A stretch of 64,000 nt of DNA from Bolinopsis microptera (GCF_026151205.1 NC_087083.1:2485036-2549035); one strand, 5' to 3'; shown: positions 1-11,441, numbered from the stretch's first letter. The notes: generated from the letters alone by a model not told the origin. Program-made: numbers and translations.

Positions 1-1079
1 GGGTTAGGATTAACAGGGCTGTCTGTGAGAATATCATTCAATGTGTTGTTGTAATGCATTTTAGCAGCAGGATTACTGACAAGGGTTGTGATATCAAAAT
101 GCATTTTAGGTTTCTGTTTGGGGAAGACAAGGTGAGCGTCACTGAAGTTGAAACGTGTAATAACAATTTTGTGATCAGATTTAACAAGAGTACCCCCATA
201 ACTTCGAGAATTCACTAAAAGTTTCTTCAATCGACTGCTACATAGGACATAGTCAATTTGAGAGTAGTAGGGCAAAGTGCGATGTGAGTTTTTAGGAGCT
301 GAGTAGTCTTTCATAAAACCAATTCTTGTTGTTATATGACGGACAGGGTGCTGGAAGCTAGTGTTGCAAGCAAAAAGTTTTTTATCAACAAGAAAATTAA
401 GAAGATGCTCTCCATTTGAATTCCTCTTTCCAGACCCATACATACCCATAAAGTCATTATACCCGAAAACAATATCTGAATGAGACAATTTACCGAGTCG
501 AGAGTTGAAATCTCCAAGAATATATAAGTCCCAACTTGATGGGATATCAACAGCTTTGCCAAGAAACTTGTAGAAATAATCACGTCTCTGCGGATACTTA
601 TCACAATTTACTTGAGTGTGTCCATAGGCATTGATAACACGGCAAAGTCTTGGTTTACCTGATTTACTTGGTATCTCAAGATCTAGATAAGCAACCCTGT
701 CACTGATACTGTTGTAACACTTGATGTAGTTGGTATAGACTGAATTTACAAGAAAACCAATACCTGCTTGCCACTTATTGTCAAATTGCTGAAAGTTTAT
801 GAAGCGATATTTGTGTGATTTCCCATCATCATCTGTAAAATGCAAAACTGAATCCTCAAAGTGACGACATTTTGTTTCTTGCACAGCGAGAATGTCTATT
901 TTACGATAATAGCAATCTCTCAAAAGTTCATCCCGTTTAACTGGAGAAGTAATACCCAGGACATTAAAAGTAGCTAGAGTGAAGATTAGTGCTGTGCTTC
1001 TTCTTTTGCGTTCTGATGTAGATAATCTACTCTGTACGTTGCCGCCAGAGCATCTGCCGAAATCACTCGAACAGGCCAT
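1..1079 (-). CDS. LINE retrotransposon, apurinic endonuclease domain (partial, runs off left edge)
   Basis: This frame is open from an ATG at 1079 to the window edge (359 codons, no stop). The exonuclease-endonuclease-phosphatase fold motifs occur in order: TFNVLG (residues 37-42), the catalytic Glu in VQETK (66-70), GDFNSR (189-194) and the terminal SDHKIV (from 301). This is the target-nicking endonuclease at the N-terminus of non-LTR retrotransposons of the CR1/RTE/Jockey type. The reverse transcriptase should follow to the left, outside the window. Spacing and motifs match an intact domain, and no frameshift was seen, so the copy may be young. The first 30 residues are a basic, Ser-rich leader without a known domain. 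The exact clade cannot be set without the RT. Confidence 0.93.
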   Translation of the reverse strand, partial: MACSSDFGRCSGGNVQSRLSTSERKRRSTALIFTLATFNVLGITSPVKRDELLRDCYYRKIDILAVQETKCRHFEDSVLHFTDDDGKSHKYRFINFQQFDNKWQAGIGFLVNSVYTNYIKCYNSISDRVAYLDLEIPSKSGKPRLCRVINAYGHTQVNCDKYPQRRDYFYKFLGKAVDIPSSWDLYILGDFNSRLGKLSHSDIVFGYNDFMGMYGSGKRNSNGEHLLNFLVDKKLFACNTSFQHPVRHITTRIGFMKDYSAPKNSHRTLPYYSQIDYVLCSSRLKKLLVNSRSYGGTLVKSDHKIVITRFNFSDAHLVFPKQKPKMHFDITTLVSNPAAKMHYNNTLNDILTDSPVNPN

Positions 1080-4000
1080 CCTATGTTGCATATGATCTGA
1101 AAAAATGAGGCAAAACGGATTAGAAATGACGAAGTTAACAAGCATTTTGGGTATCTCGTTAACAAATTGACTGGGTGATTATGTGACACCGTGACACGAC
1201 GACACCTTAATTGGGCACCCTTAACAATTCCCATAATGTTTAACGGGGTAGTTAACGGGGTCACCTTATCACGTGATTAGGTAAACCAATCACCTGATCA
1301 CACGTAATGAACAAGCTTGTTATGCTTCATATCTCGGTCATCTGAGAAACTAGAACTCTCATTCTTTCAGGGCAAACGTAATTCGAATGGCCAAACACAA
1401 TTCAATAACATTTAGCTTGATCCGAATATCCAAACTATCAAAAAAATGTGAAAATGAACCTCCATTTGAAAAAAATGAACGCGAATATTTTTCGAGTTGA
1501 CAAATTCCTCGAACCAGTGGTGGTACTAAGTCATACCAGAAGGAAGTATTTCAATTGGGCACTCAGTGACTGAGCTATTAAGGCCAACGTTTGCACACTG
1601 ACTTTTGGCCCACCCTGTATATTATAGTATTATTATAGATACAAAATTAATGTATAAGGTAGCACAAAATACTTAATAACTCCTAATCTCTATATGACTG
1701 ATAAATGGGAAAATTGTTACATGCCCAGCTTTTAAGATTCTTAAGGAGTTGTGCGAGATGACGATACATAGAGGCCGCAGAATTACGACGACTACCAGAT
1801 CCAGGTGGAACCTAAGCGATTCATTATATCACGACAGGCCCTACTGAGTCCTACACGTGGCTCAGGAATCACGTGGCTCAGAAATCACGTAGCTCACGAG
1901 TCACTTGATACATACGCATTACGCAAACATAATCAGAGAGAAATTCAACATTGTGGAGAAAGTTTATATTGAGCATTTCATTTTATATTGTCATTTTCAT
2001 CCTGTTTTAGGTTCTTTTGTTTCCTAATTAATTTTGTATCTAGCTATATGTCTATGGAACTGCGTTAACAACAACATTACATAACAAGATGATAGGATTG
2101 GTGGTACTTCTTCTTTGCCCAAATATTTCTGAAGGTGGGCAATCATGACAATCATCTTTCGTAAAATAATTAACGTACTTTATCGACCCAAATCTTTAAA
2201 AATTCACATCTTGGTAAATATTAGTGGCCTTATTAAATGGCACGATGAATTAAAATTTGTCACACTATGTTAACCTATATAAACCCTCAATGGCTCAATT
2301 GTTAGGATAATATTCTCATCCTCTAGGCAAAGTTTTTCACATAATGATATCTTTATTAGATGATCAGATATATCGATTAAATTCGGCCGCCAGTGAGTTG
2401 TAAACTTTGTCACACTATATAAAAACGTGACAAAGTTTACATGGCCCCTGACAACATTTTCGAATTTACAGTTCATAGGCTAGTACTATATGATTATAAA
2501 TATTAAGAGTTTAAATTCCCAATTAGTCAGACTGAGCAGGTTGAGCTGTAGTAATACACAGTTTTGAGGTGTTAAAACATTTTCATTACTATCTTCAGTA
2601 ACATCCTCAATAAATGTAATAGATTTGTAGTGTTGTAATTAGTTTAAAACTATAAATATTTACACTATGGACCAGCTGGGGTGGGTTGAAAGGACCCATC
2701 CCTAAGTCCCTAATAACTTCTAGACGGTGTCCAGCCACCACCGAAAGGGGAATGCTTTAGTTATACTTAGTTCTACAACACTCATAATGTTCTAAAGGCT
2801 TAAATGGCCAGATAGTTCACAAGTGCAAAAGATAATCTTCAACATTGATTAAGATATCACGTGGGATATTGCAAGTTTATCACGTGATACAGGCCTCAAA
2901 GTGATCTAAGAACTCCATATAAGGAGTGGTCGTTTATCTGATTTACTCCTAGAATATTGGGGGTAGGTTTAAACAACCCAAATTTTAAAGAAAAGGAATT
3001 TTAAAAATCAACTTAAGTTTTCAATCATAATCAGCGTACAAAATTTATAAAATTTGGATATGACTCATGTGAGTAATGAAAATTGATGATTCATTTACAC
3101 AAGTGAAATTTGATTAACCTACATACACATGCCTACCAACAGTTCTAACCATTTCCCACACCTTAACAGGCCATTAATAAGCTCTCAATCAGTGACGTGT
3201 TCTGATTCGTCATGCAGATCGTCAAAACAATCTGACATGACGTTGTTGCACCCAAAGATCACTCTCCACTGGACCTGAGGAGCACAACTATTCCCCTGAT
3301 GCCTTGGTTTAAGTAGGAGCTTGTCAACTCTCTTCGAAGAGGAAGGCGGCGGATCAACAGCTGTCCTCTACACAGAATATCCTAACGAAAATCCTATCAT
3401 TGTCAGTTGTCTACTCCGGAGCTGAACGTCCTTTTCCCAAAACTAAAATCCTTAGCCAGAGTCGAAGAACGAGCACGAATCCAATTATCTGGATCAGCTC
3501 ACCACTCCGAAGCTACCACCTCAGAGGATTGTTACTGATGGGGAGGGATGGATAAATCAATCCACTCCAGTATGATATTGGTTAACAAATAAATTCGATT
3601 AATTCCGCTAATGGTGTCGGTCTTTTTGGTTACTATCAAAAGGATAACGGTAAGAACGGCTTTATCAAACAAATTTTAGATTAGAACTTGGCGTATGTGA
3701 TTTACCAAGTACTCAAAAATTACAGTAAGTTCTTTCTGATAAGTAAATTTTGCAGGGAGCATACACCGATGCTGCTTCACAGCGGACATACGAACATCGG
3801 GGGCTGTATTAAGTGAAAGTACTTACTCCTCGGAAGAACACTGCATGAAATTTTGTATACAAACGGCGGGGTATGTTTCGATCAATTCACATTTTAACGA
3901 ATGCTATCTTTTACACTAATTGCTGTTTGAATCTCACAATCCAAAGAAAATAGCAATTTTTCAATAATTTTTTCAATAATTTTTCAATAATTAATGATAT

Positions 4001-4186
4001 TATTGCAGCTGTATGGCAGCGGTAACTAGTCCAGACTCTTGGGCTACGAGAGCATGTTATGCTATCGGGGACTACACTCTGTTCAATGGAGAGTGGTTGG
4101 GCCACAGCTGAAAGAGAATGCTTCGACACAACTTCCCTTGACACACCCCCCTTCAACCAACATTAACTTTTGGTAATAAAAGGAGA
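1080..4186. other. No gene resolved; scattered transposon remnants
   Basis: About 3.1 kb of AT-rich sequence with only short spurious frames. Visible items are: a half copy of a mariner-like terminus at 1578-1622 (ending TTTTGGCCCACCCTG, same as the hairpin at 13591); a perfect 14-bp-arm hairpin at 2399-2440 (GTAAACTTTGTCAC...); a dispersed repeat end at 2607-2650; and a short frame from an AG at 4009 that encodes Cys/Trp-containing residues (SWATRACYAIGDY) before a stop near 4110. The last could be a decayed exon of the SRCR gene downstream, but no domain is recognisable. Confidence 0.5.
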
Positions 4187-5870
4187 GTGGATATGGAGAG
4201 GAGAGGGAGAGGGAGAGGGAGTGGAGAGGAGAGGGAGATGGAGAGGGGAAGGAGGAGGGAGAGGGAGAGGGAGAGGGAGAGGAGAGGCAGAGGCAGAGGC
4301 AGGAGGCAGAGGCTAGAGGCGAGGCAAGGCAGAGGCAGAGGCAGAGGCAGAGGCAGAGGCCAGAAGGCAGAGGCAGAGGGCAGAGGCAGAGGCAGAGGCA
4401 TTGGCAGAGGCAGAGCAGAGGCAGAGGCAGAGGCAGAGCAGAGGCCATGAGGCAGAGGCAGAGTAAGAGGCAGAGGAGAGGCAAGAGGCAGAGGCAGGCA
4501 GAGGCAGAGCAGAGGCAGAGGCAGAGGCAGAGAAAGAGTCGAGGCAGAGGCAGAGGGGCAGAGCAGAGGCAGAGGCAAGGCAGAGGCGAGGCAGAGAGGC
4601 AAGGCAGAGGCAGAGGCAGAGGCATGAGCAGAGTCAGAGCAGAGGCAGAGGCAGAGGCAGAAGGCAGAGGCAAGGCAAGAAGCATAGGCAGAGCAGAGCA
4701 GAGGCAGAGGCAAGGCAGAGCAGAGGCAGAGGCAGGGCAGAGCAAGGCAAGGTCGAGGGCAGAGGCAGAGGCAGAGTCAGAAGGCAGAGGCCAGAGGCAG
4801 AGGCAGAGGCAGAGGCAGAGGCTAGAGGCAGAGGCAGAGGCAAAGGCAGAGTCAGAGGCAGAGCAGAGGCACGAGGCAGAGGCAGAGGCAGATGCAGAGG
4901 CAGAGGCGGAGGCGGAGGCGGACGAGGCGGAGGCGGAGGCGGAGGCGGAGGCGGAGGCGGAGGCGGAGGCGGAGGCGGAGGCGGAGGCGGAGGCGGAGGC
5001 GGAGGCAGAGGCAGAGGCAGAGGCAGAGGCAGAGGCAGAGGCAGAGGCAGAAGGCAGAGGCAGAGGCAGAGCCGAGCAAGAGCAGAGGCAGAGGCAGAAG
5101 GCAGAGGCATAGGCAGAGGCAGACGCAGAGGCAGAGGCGAGGCAAGGCAGAGGCAGAGGCAGAGCGATGCAGATGCAGAGGCCAGAGGCAAGGCAAGAGC
5201 CAGAGCCCAGAGCAGAGGCAGAGGCAGAGGCATAGGCAGAGGCGAGGCAGAGCAGAGGCAAGGCAAGGCAGAGCAGAGGCGAACAGAGGCAGAGGCAGAG
5301 GCAGAGGCAGAGGCAGAGGGCAGAGGCAGAGGCAGAGGCCAGAGGCAGAGGCAAGAGGCTAGAGGCAGAGGCAGAGGCAGAGGCAGAGGCAGAGGCAAGG
5401 CAGAGGCAGAGGCAGAGGCAGAGCAGAGGCAGAGGCAGAGGCAGAGGGGGGGCAGAGGGCAGAAGGAAGAGTCAGAGGCATAGGCAAGGCAGAGGCAGAG
5501 GCAGAGCCAGAGGCAGAGCAGAGGCAGAAGGGCAGAGGCAGAGGCCATAGGCAGAGGCAAGATGCAGAGGCATGAGGCCGAGGCAGAGGCAGAGCAGAGG
5601 CAGAGGCAGAGGCATAGGCAGAGGCAAGAGGCATAGCAGAGGCAGAGGCAGAGGCAGAGGCAGAGGCAGAGGCAGAGGCGAGGCAGAGCAGAGGCAGAGG
5701 CAGAGGCAAGAGGCAGAGCAGAGGCAGAGGCAGAGGAGAGCAGAGGCAGAGGAGAGGCAGAGGCAGAGGCCGAGGCAGAGGCCCAGAGGCAGAGGCAAGG
5801 CAAGGCAGAGGATGAGCAAGGCAGAGCAGAGGCAGAGGCTGAGGCAGAGGCAGAGAGAAAAAGGGAGAGG
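4187..5870 (+). repeat. Purine-rich hexamer array, (GGCAGA)n with GAGGGA start and GGAGGC core
   Basis: About 1.7 kb of nearly pure purine-plus-C sequence on the plus strand. It opens with GAGGGA units, changes to GAGGCA, has a homogeneous GGAGGC block at about 4907-5005, and closes with GAGAGGGAGAG at 5858-5875. The long open frames seen in all phases on both strands are translations of the hexamer (Arg-Gly, Ala-Glu, Pro-Leu, Ser-Ala) and are not genes. It lies just upstream of SRCR exon copy A. Confidence 0.97.
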
Positions 5871-5939
5871 GAGAAACATTATCCATAAACGAATTACTAA
5901 ACATCTAGAGGTAAAATTATTAATTAATTAAATTCGCAG

Positions 5940-6267
5940 AGTTTAGTTTAGTAGATACGAATGGTCAAATTGTTGGCGCTGGAATTACTGCGTACGGGTT
6001 GCTGATAGTCAATGGAGGAACAGTATGTGACGATTATTTCTGTCCTTTACTCAGCAGACGCAATTTGTTCGTATAATGGATACAATGGTAAAATTGGGTT
6101 GGAACATCCGGTTGGAAGTGGTACATCCAGTCAAATTATGGTATTATCCTGGACCACGTTCATGCCGCAGTGGTGGAATGGAAGTTCATGTTCATATTCA
6201 TTATCAACACCAAATTGTGGTCATATGAAAGACGGTGTGTTTATTTTTCTAGAGTGTGAAGGAATTG
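5940..6267 (+). CDS. SRCR domain exon, copy A (frame-disrupted)
   Basis: First of four tandem copies of an exon encoding one scavenger receptor cysteine-rich domain, an extracellular ligand-binding module. The acceptor is ATTCGCAG before 5940 and the donor is ATTG/GTGAGT at 6267. The first part reads SLVDTNGQIVGAGI and NGGTVCDDYF in one frame; the rest (YSADAICS, then SSCSYSLSTPNCGH and LECEG) is in another. At least one indel near 6040 therefore breaks it. Phase 1 at both ends is usual for SRCR exons. The breaks are mostly one-base changes, which could be sequencing error or decay. Confidence 0.82.
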
Positions 6268-6302
6268 GTGAGTCGATCTTAATCCTTAGGGAGAAGCACG
6301 AG

Positions 6303-8840
6303 ATGTCCTCCCTCTCTCTCCCTCTCACCTCTCCTCTCACCTCGTCCCCCCTCCTCTCACCTACTCGTACCATCTACCCCCTCTCGCCCTCCTCCCCCCC
6401 TCCACTCGCTCCTACCACCCTCCCCACTCCTCACTCCCCTCCCCCCCCCCCTCACTCACTCTCCCTCATCACCCTCACCCTCTCCCTCACTCCCTCTCAC
6501 CTCACCCTCTCCCCCCTCCCCACTCACAACTCTCCCTCTCACACCACACCCCTCACCCCTCGTCACCCATCCTCCTCCCCCCCTCGCCCCACTCCCCCCT
6601 ACACCTCTCACCACTCCCCCCTCCCCCCCCACGACACTCGCCACTCGACCAGCCCCTTCACCGCACACCCACCACGACTCCGAAATCCCACACTTACACG
6701 CTTAACTCGCGAACCCCCACACATACACCCCCACTGCACACCGCCCTCTCACTCCTCAACACTCCACCCACCTCTACCTCATCTCCCACCACAATTCTCT
6801 ACCCTCTTCTCTTCCCCACTACCCTCTCCCTCTCCTCCCTCTCCCTCCCCCACCTTCTACTCATCTCTCCCTCGAACTCAGTCCTCATCCTCCTCAAACC
6901 TCCCACATACCCTCACCTCCCTCACCCCTTCCCCTACTCCCTCTCGTACCACCCCCCATCTCCCCTCACACCCACTCCTCTCCCTCCTGCTCCCGATCCT
7001 CTCCCTCAACCTCACACCACACTCACCCTCCCTCTCCATCACCACCGTCCAACCTTGTTAACTCCTTCTCCCTCTCCACTCATCATCCAGTCCCTCCTCA
7101 TCTCCCTCCCTCCCTCTCCCTCTCCCCTCACCCTCTCCTCTCCCTCTCCCCTCTTCCCTCTCCCTCACCCTCTCCTCTACCCCCTCTCCGCTCTCCCTCT
7201 CACTCTCCCTCTCCCTCTCCCTCTCCCTCTCCCTCTCCCTCTCCCTCCTCCGCCCCCTCCCACTCCCACGTCCCTCTCACTAATCTCCCTCTCCCCTCTC
7301 CCTCTCCCTCTCTTACCCTCCTCCCTCTCCCCCTCCTCTCCCTCACCCACTCCCTCTCCCTCTCCCCTCTCCCTCTCCCCTCTCTCTCTCCCTCTCCCTC
7401 TCCCTCTCCTCCCTCGTCCCTCTCCCTCTCCCTCTCCTCTCCTCTACCCTCTCCCTCTCCCTCTCCCTCTCCCTCTACCTCTCCCTCTCCCCTCCCTCTT
7501 TCCCTCTCCCTCTCCCTCTCCCTCTCCCCTCTCCACCTCCCTCTCACCTCTCGCCTCTCTCCTCCTCCTCTCCCTCTTCCCACACCTCTCCTCACCTCTC
7601 CTCTCCCTATCCCCTCCCTCTCCCTCTCCCTCTCCCTCGTCCCTCTCCCTCTCACTCCACCCTCACCCTCTCCCTCTCCCCTCCTCCATCCCTCTCTCTC
7701 CCTCTCCCTCTTCCCCTCTCCCCCTCTCCCTCATCCCTCTCCCTCTCCCTCTCCCTCCTCCCTCTCCCCTCTCCCCTCCTCCCTCTCACTCCTCCCTCTC
7801 CCTCCTCCCTCGTCCCATCTCCTCTCCCTCTCCTCCTCTCTCCCACTCCCTCTCCCTCTCTCCTCCCTCTCCCTCTCCCTCTCCCTCCTCCCTCTCCCTC
7901 TCTCCCTCCCTCTCCCTCTCGCCTCTCCCGCTCCCTCTCTCTCCCCACTCCCTCCACCTCTCCCTCACCCTCTCCCTACCCTCTCCCTCTATCCCTCTCC
8001 TCTCCCACTCCCTCCTCCCTCTCCCGTCTCCCTCTCCTCTCCCTCTCCCTCTCCCTCTCCTCTCCCTCTCCTCACCCTCTCCCTCTCCCTCTCACTCTCC
8101 CTCTCCTCTCACCTCCCCTCTCCCTCTCCTCTCCCTCACCCTCTCCCTCACCCTCTCCTCCCGATCTCTCCCTCTCCCTCTCCCTCTCCCACTCTCACCT
8201 CTCCCTCTCCCCTCTTCCCTCACCCTCCTCCCTCTTCCCTCTCCCCAACCCCTCGCCGTCTCACCTCTCCCCTCTCCCTCTTCTCCCTCACCCTCTCCTC
8301 CCTCTCCCTCTTCCCTCTCTCTCCCTCTCCCTCTTCCCCTCTCTCCTCCTCTCACTCCTCCATCTCTCTCTCCCACTCCCCTCTCTCCCCTCTCCTACTC
8401 TTCCCTCACCCTCACCCCCTCCTCCAACAAATCCCCTCCCCTCTCTCCCTCTCACTCCTTTCCCACTCCCTCTCTTTCTCTCCACCCTCATCCCTCCGCT
8501 TCCTCTCCTCTCCCCTCCCCTCTTCCTCCTCCCTCTCCCTCTCCCCTCTACTTCTCTCAACTCTCCCTCCTCCCTCCTCCCTCTCTGCTTCCTCCCCTTC
8601 CCTCCCCCTCCCTCTCCCTCTCCCTCTCCCTCTCCCTCTCCTCTCCCTCTACCTCTCCCGCTCCCTCGTCCCTCTCCCTCTCCCTCTCCTCTCCCCTATC
8701 CTCACCCTCTCCTCTCCCTCCTCCCTCTCCCTCTCACTATCACGATCAATATCCCTACCATATCCCTACGCCCTCGTCCCTCTGCCCGATCCCTCTCCCT
8801 CATTACATCTCCCTCCCTCCCTACGCCCTCTCCCTGCAAT
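6303..8840 (+). repeat. Pyrimidine-rich hexamer array (CTCCCT)n
   Basis: About 2.5 kb of CTCCCT units with CTCCTC and CACC variants, starting about 35 bases after the donor of SRCR exon A and filling the intron to copy B. The first 700 bases are diverged (CTCAC, CCCCAC). On the plus strand it is pyrimidine-only, opposite in strand bias to the array at 4187-5870. Long Ser/Pro/Leu frames on plus and Arg/Gly/Glu frames on minus are shadows of the hexamer. Confidence 0.97.
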
Positions 8841-8912
8841 AAGTGTGCACTGGGTGTAGATTAGAATTACTAAACATTTAGAGTTACAATTATTAATTAA
8901 ATGAATTCGCAG

Positions 8913-9236
8913 AGTTTAGTTTAGTAGATTTACGAATGTCATAATTGTTGGTGCTGGAAATCTTGGGGTTGCTGATCGCAAATATGGAGGAACAGTTTGG
9001 ACGATTTCTATCAGTTTATTACTCAGCTGACGCTTATTTTGTTCGTAAAAATGGGATACAATTGTCTAAAAGTTGACATCCGGTAGTAAAATGGGACAAT
9101 TGCAGTCAAATTATGGCATTACCCTGGACGAGACTATTTTCATTCACTTAGCAGTGGGAATGGAGTTCATGTTCATATTCATTATCACCAAATTGTGGTC
9201 ATTATGAAGACGTGTTTCTACAGTGTGGAGAATTTG
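8913..9236 (+). CDS. SRCR domain exon, copy B (frame-disrupted)
   Basis: Second SRCR exon copy, acceptor ATTCGCAG before 8913 and donor TTTG/GTGAGT after 9236. It is recognisable by TTTAGTTTAGTAGAT at the start, GGAGGAACAGT in the centre and ATTGTGGTCATTATGAAGA near the end (NCGH..ED). Compared with copy D it has several one-base insertions, for example extra A or T in homopolymers, so no single frame covers the domain. The intron to copy C is only about 104 bp and is almost identical to the next intron. Confidence 0.78.
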
Positions 9237-9340
9237 GTGAGTCGATCTTATTATTAGGGAGAGGGAGAACCAAAATCAATAAATTCATTAAATATTTAGA
9301 TTCTAAGTTGATTATTATTAAATGAAAATGAATTTCGCAG

Positions 9341-9646
9341 AGTTTTGTTTTAGTAGATACGAATGTCATATTGTCCGACGCGGGAGTTCTTGGGTTGCTG
9401 ATCGTAAATGGAGGAACATTGTGACATTCTTTATCAGTGAGTACTCAGCTGACGCTATTGTCGTAAAATGGATACAATGTTCAAATAAGTTGGACTCCCC
9501 GGTAGGAGTGGGACATCCCATCAAATTAAATATCACGCCTGGCGAAGTTTCATGCGACAGTGATGGGTTGGAGTCTATGTTCGTATTCATTATCACCAAA
9601 TTGTGTTCATGAAGAAACGTGTTTCCTACAGTGATGGGAGGATTTG
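9341..9646 (+). CDS. SRCR domain exon, copy C (frame-disrupted)
   Basis: Third SRCR exon copy, acceptor TTTCGCAG before 9341 and donor TTTG/GTGAGA after 9646. Conserved pieces include the AGTACTCAGCTGACGC segment (YSADA) and the ATTATCACCAAATTGTG segment before the last Cys. Small indels relative to copies A and D again split the frame. The short introns B-C and C-D share the same sequence, so these exons arose by tandem duplication of exon plus intron. Confidence 0.78.
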
Positions 9647-9750
9647 GTGAGAGTCGATCATAATATTAGGGGAGAGGAGAACAAAAAATCAATAAATTCA
9701 TTAAATATTAGATTCTAGAAGTTAAAATTATTAATTAAAAGAATTCGCAG

Positions 9751-10055
9751 AATTATTTAGTAAGATACAAATGGTTATATTGTTTGGCGCTGGATATTCT
9801 TGGGTTGCTGATTGTCAATGGAGGAACAGTTTGTGACAATTCTTTCAGTGATTACTCAGCGACGCCTATTAGTCGTAAAAATGGGATACAAAGGATAAAA
9901 TATGTTGGACATCGTAGAAATGGACATCCAGTCAAATTATGGTATTACCCTGGACGAAGTTTCATGCAGCAGTGGTGAATGGAGTTCTTGTTCGTATTTA
10001 TTATCACCAAATTGTGGTCATGATGAAGACGTGTTTCTACGGTGTGATGGAATTG
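9751..10055 (+). CDS. SRCR domain exon, copy D (best-preserved 3' half)
   Basis: Fourth copy, acceptor ATTCGCAG before 9751 and donor ATTG/GTGAGT after 10055. The C-terminal half reads cleanly: ITLDEVSCSSGEWSSC, then LLSPNCGHDEDVFLRCDG. This is the classic end of an SRCR domain (LDxVxCxG....CxxxxxxxxxCGHxEDVxLxC). The N-terminal half has NGGTVCDNSFSDYSA in another frame. It is separated from the transmembrane exon by a CTCCCT array. Confidence 0.85.
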
Positions 10056-10094
10056 GTGAGTCGATCTTATTATTAGGGAGGTGAGAGATCGAGA

Positions 10095-10945
10095 TGTCTC
10101 CCTCTCCCCTCTCTCTCGTCTCCCTCTCCTCTCCTCTCCTCCTCGCTCTCCTCACCTCTCCCTCTCCCCCCCTCTCCTCTCCCTCTCCCTCTCCCTCTCC
10201 ATCTCCCTCTCCCTACACCCACTCCCTCTCAACCATCTCCCTCTCCCACTCCTTCTCCCCTCCTCTCCTCTCCCTCTCCCTCTCCCTCTCCCCTCCCTCT
10301 CCCTCTTCCCTCTCCCTCTCCCCCTCTCCCTCTCCTCTCCCTCTCCCTCTCCCTCTCCCTCTCCTCTCCCTCTCCTCTCCTCTCCCTCTCACCTCTCCCC
10401 TCCCCTCTCCCTCTCCCTCTCCCACTCCCTCTCCCCTCTCCCTCTCCCTCTCCCTCTCCCTCTCCCTCACCTCTCCCTCTCTCCTCCTCCCTCTCCCTCT
10501 CCCTCTCCCTCCTCCCTCTCCCTCTCCTCTCCCCTCCGCTCTCCCTCTCCCTCTCCGCTTCTCCTCTCCCTCTCCCCTCTCCCTGCTCGCAACTCCCTCT
10601 CCCTCTCCCTCTCCCTCTCCTCTCCCGCTCCCTCTCCCTCTCCCTCTCCCTCTCCCTCTCCCTCTCCCTCGTCCTCTCCCTCTCCCTCTCCCCTCCCTCT
10701 CTCCCTCTCCCTCTCCCTCTCGCCCTCTCCCTCTCCCTCTCCTCTCCCACTCCCTCTCCCTCACCCATCCTCCTCTCCCACTCCCCCACCCACTCCCTCT
10801 CCCTCTCCCTCACCCTCTCCCCTCTCCCTCCCCCTCAACTCCCTCTCCCTCTCCCTCTCCACCTCTCCCTCTCCCTCTCCCTCTCCCTCGTCCCTCTCCC
10901 TCTCCCTCTCCCTCCCCTCTCCCTCTCCTCTCCCTCTCCTCTCCT
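10095..10945 (+). repeat. Pyrimidine-rich hexamer array (CTCCCT)n, second block
   Basis: About 850 bp of CTCCCT units between SRCR exon D and the transmembrane exon, starting 40 bases after the donor and ending 30 bases before the acceptor. It is more homogeneous than the 6303-8840 block. One frame runs uninterrupted through this array into the transmembrane exon, which would give a Ser/Pro/Leu stalk if the intron were retained, but both splice sites are good. Confidence 0.96.
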
Positions 10946-10975
10946 CAAAATACAATTTATTATTTCTATTTTCAG

Positions 10976-11437
10976 AATGATGATAGTAATAGTAAGAAGA
11001 TGTCTGCGACGACTATAATTGGTATTACAGTCGGAGTTATAGTCGGGTTTATTTTATTTTTGATCGCGGTCGGTCATGTTCATGTTTATTATGTTAAACG
11101 CAAAGAAGAAAATGTACGAAATAATATCTCGCATATTATTTGGCGGCGAGAGGAAGTATTGAATATTTCGGCGCCACCAGATAATGTGCGAGAGGAGCCA
11201 GTGTTTTCAGCGCCGCCAGATAATATGCAAGAAGAGCCAGTCCTACCAGTGTTCCTAGACCAAACTCTGTCGGATGTTGCTCCGCCAAAATATGAAGAAT
11301 TCGTTAGAGCGTTTGGCGAAGAGAATGTACCAAGCTATGAAGATGTAATGGGTTATGGTGGTGGTGATGTTGGTGATGGTGGTGGTTATGATGGTGGTGG
11401 TGGTGGCGGTGGTGGTGGTGGTGGTGATGGTGACTGA
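10976..11437 (+). CDS. Transmembrane and cytoplasmic tail exon of the SRCR receptor
   Basis: Last coding exon of the SRCR gene: acceptor TATTTTCAG before 10976, stop TGA at 11435-11437, 153 codons. It has a short juxtamembrane segment, one transmembrane helix ([20 protein letters not shown]), then a basic stop-transfer (YYVKRK). The cytoplasmic tail has two APPDNxxEEPV repeats, a PPKY motif (PPxY, the kind bound by WW domains of NEDD4-type ligases), a PSYEDV motif and a Gly/Asp-rich end. This makes the product a type I surface receptor. SRCR exons end in phase 1 but this exon reads in phase 0, so a small exon may be missing or hidden in the array. The gene's 5' end and signal peptide were not found. 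Confidence 0.8.
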   Translation, partial: NDDSNSKKMSATTIIGITVGVIVGFILFLIAVGHVHVYYVKRKEENVRNNISHIIWRREEVLNISAPPDNVREEPVFSAPPDNMQEEPVLPVFLDQTLSDVAPPKYEEFVRAFGEENVPSYEDVMGYGGGDVGDGGGYDGGGGGGGGGGGDGD

Positions 11438-11441
11438 TGAA

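Noticed and set aside
2280-2390. tRNA-Glu-like or tRNA-derived SINE (box A-like TGGCTCAATTGTTAG)
   Set aside because: No convincing box B or cloverleaf could be drawn; the similarity is limited to about 35 bases.
4083-5931. Long open frames of 100-420 codons on both strands (Ser/Ala/Leu/Pro or Arg/Gly/Glu/Gln)
   Set aside because: They are direct translations of the GGCAGA/GGAGGC hexamer array and lack any non-repeat domain.
7055-8842. 595-codon Ser/Pro/Leu frame
   Set aside because: Pure (CTCCCT)n translation inside an SRCR gene intron, with splice sites on both sides.
10094-11437. 447-codon frame joining the CTCCCT array to the transmembrane exon as one mucin-like protein
   Set aside because: A good acceptor (TATTTTCAG at 10975) lies between them and the array part is simple repeat. 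It would only be real if the intron were retained.
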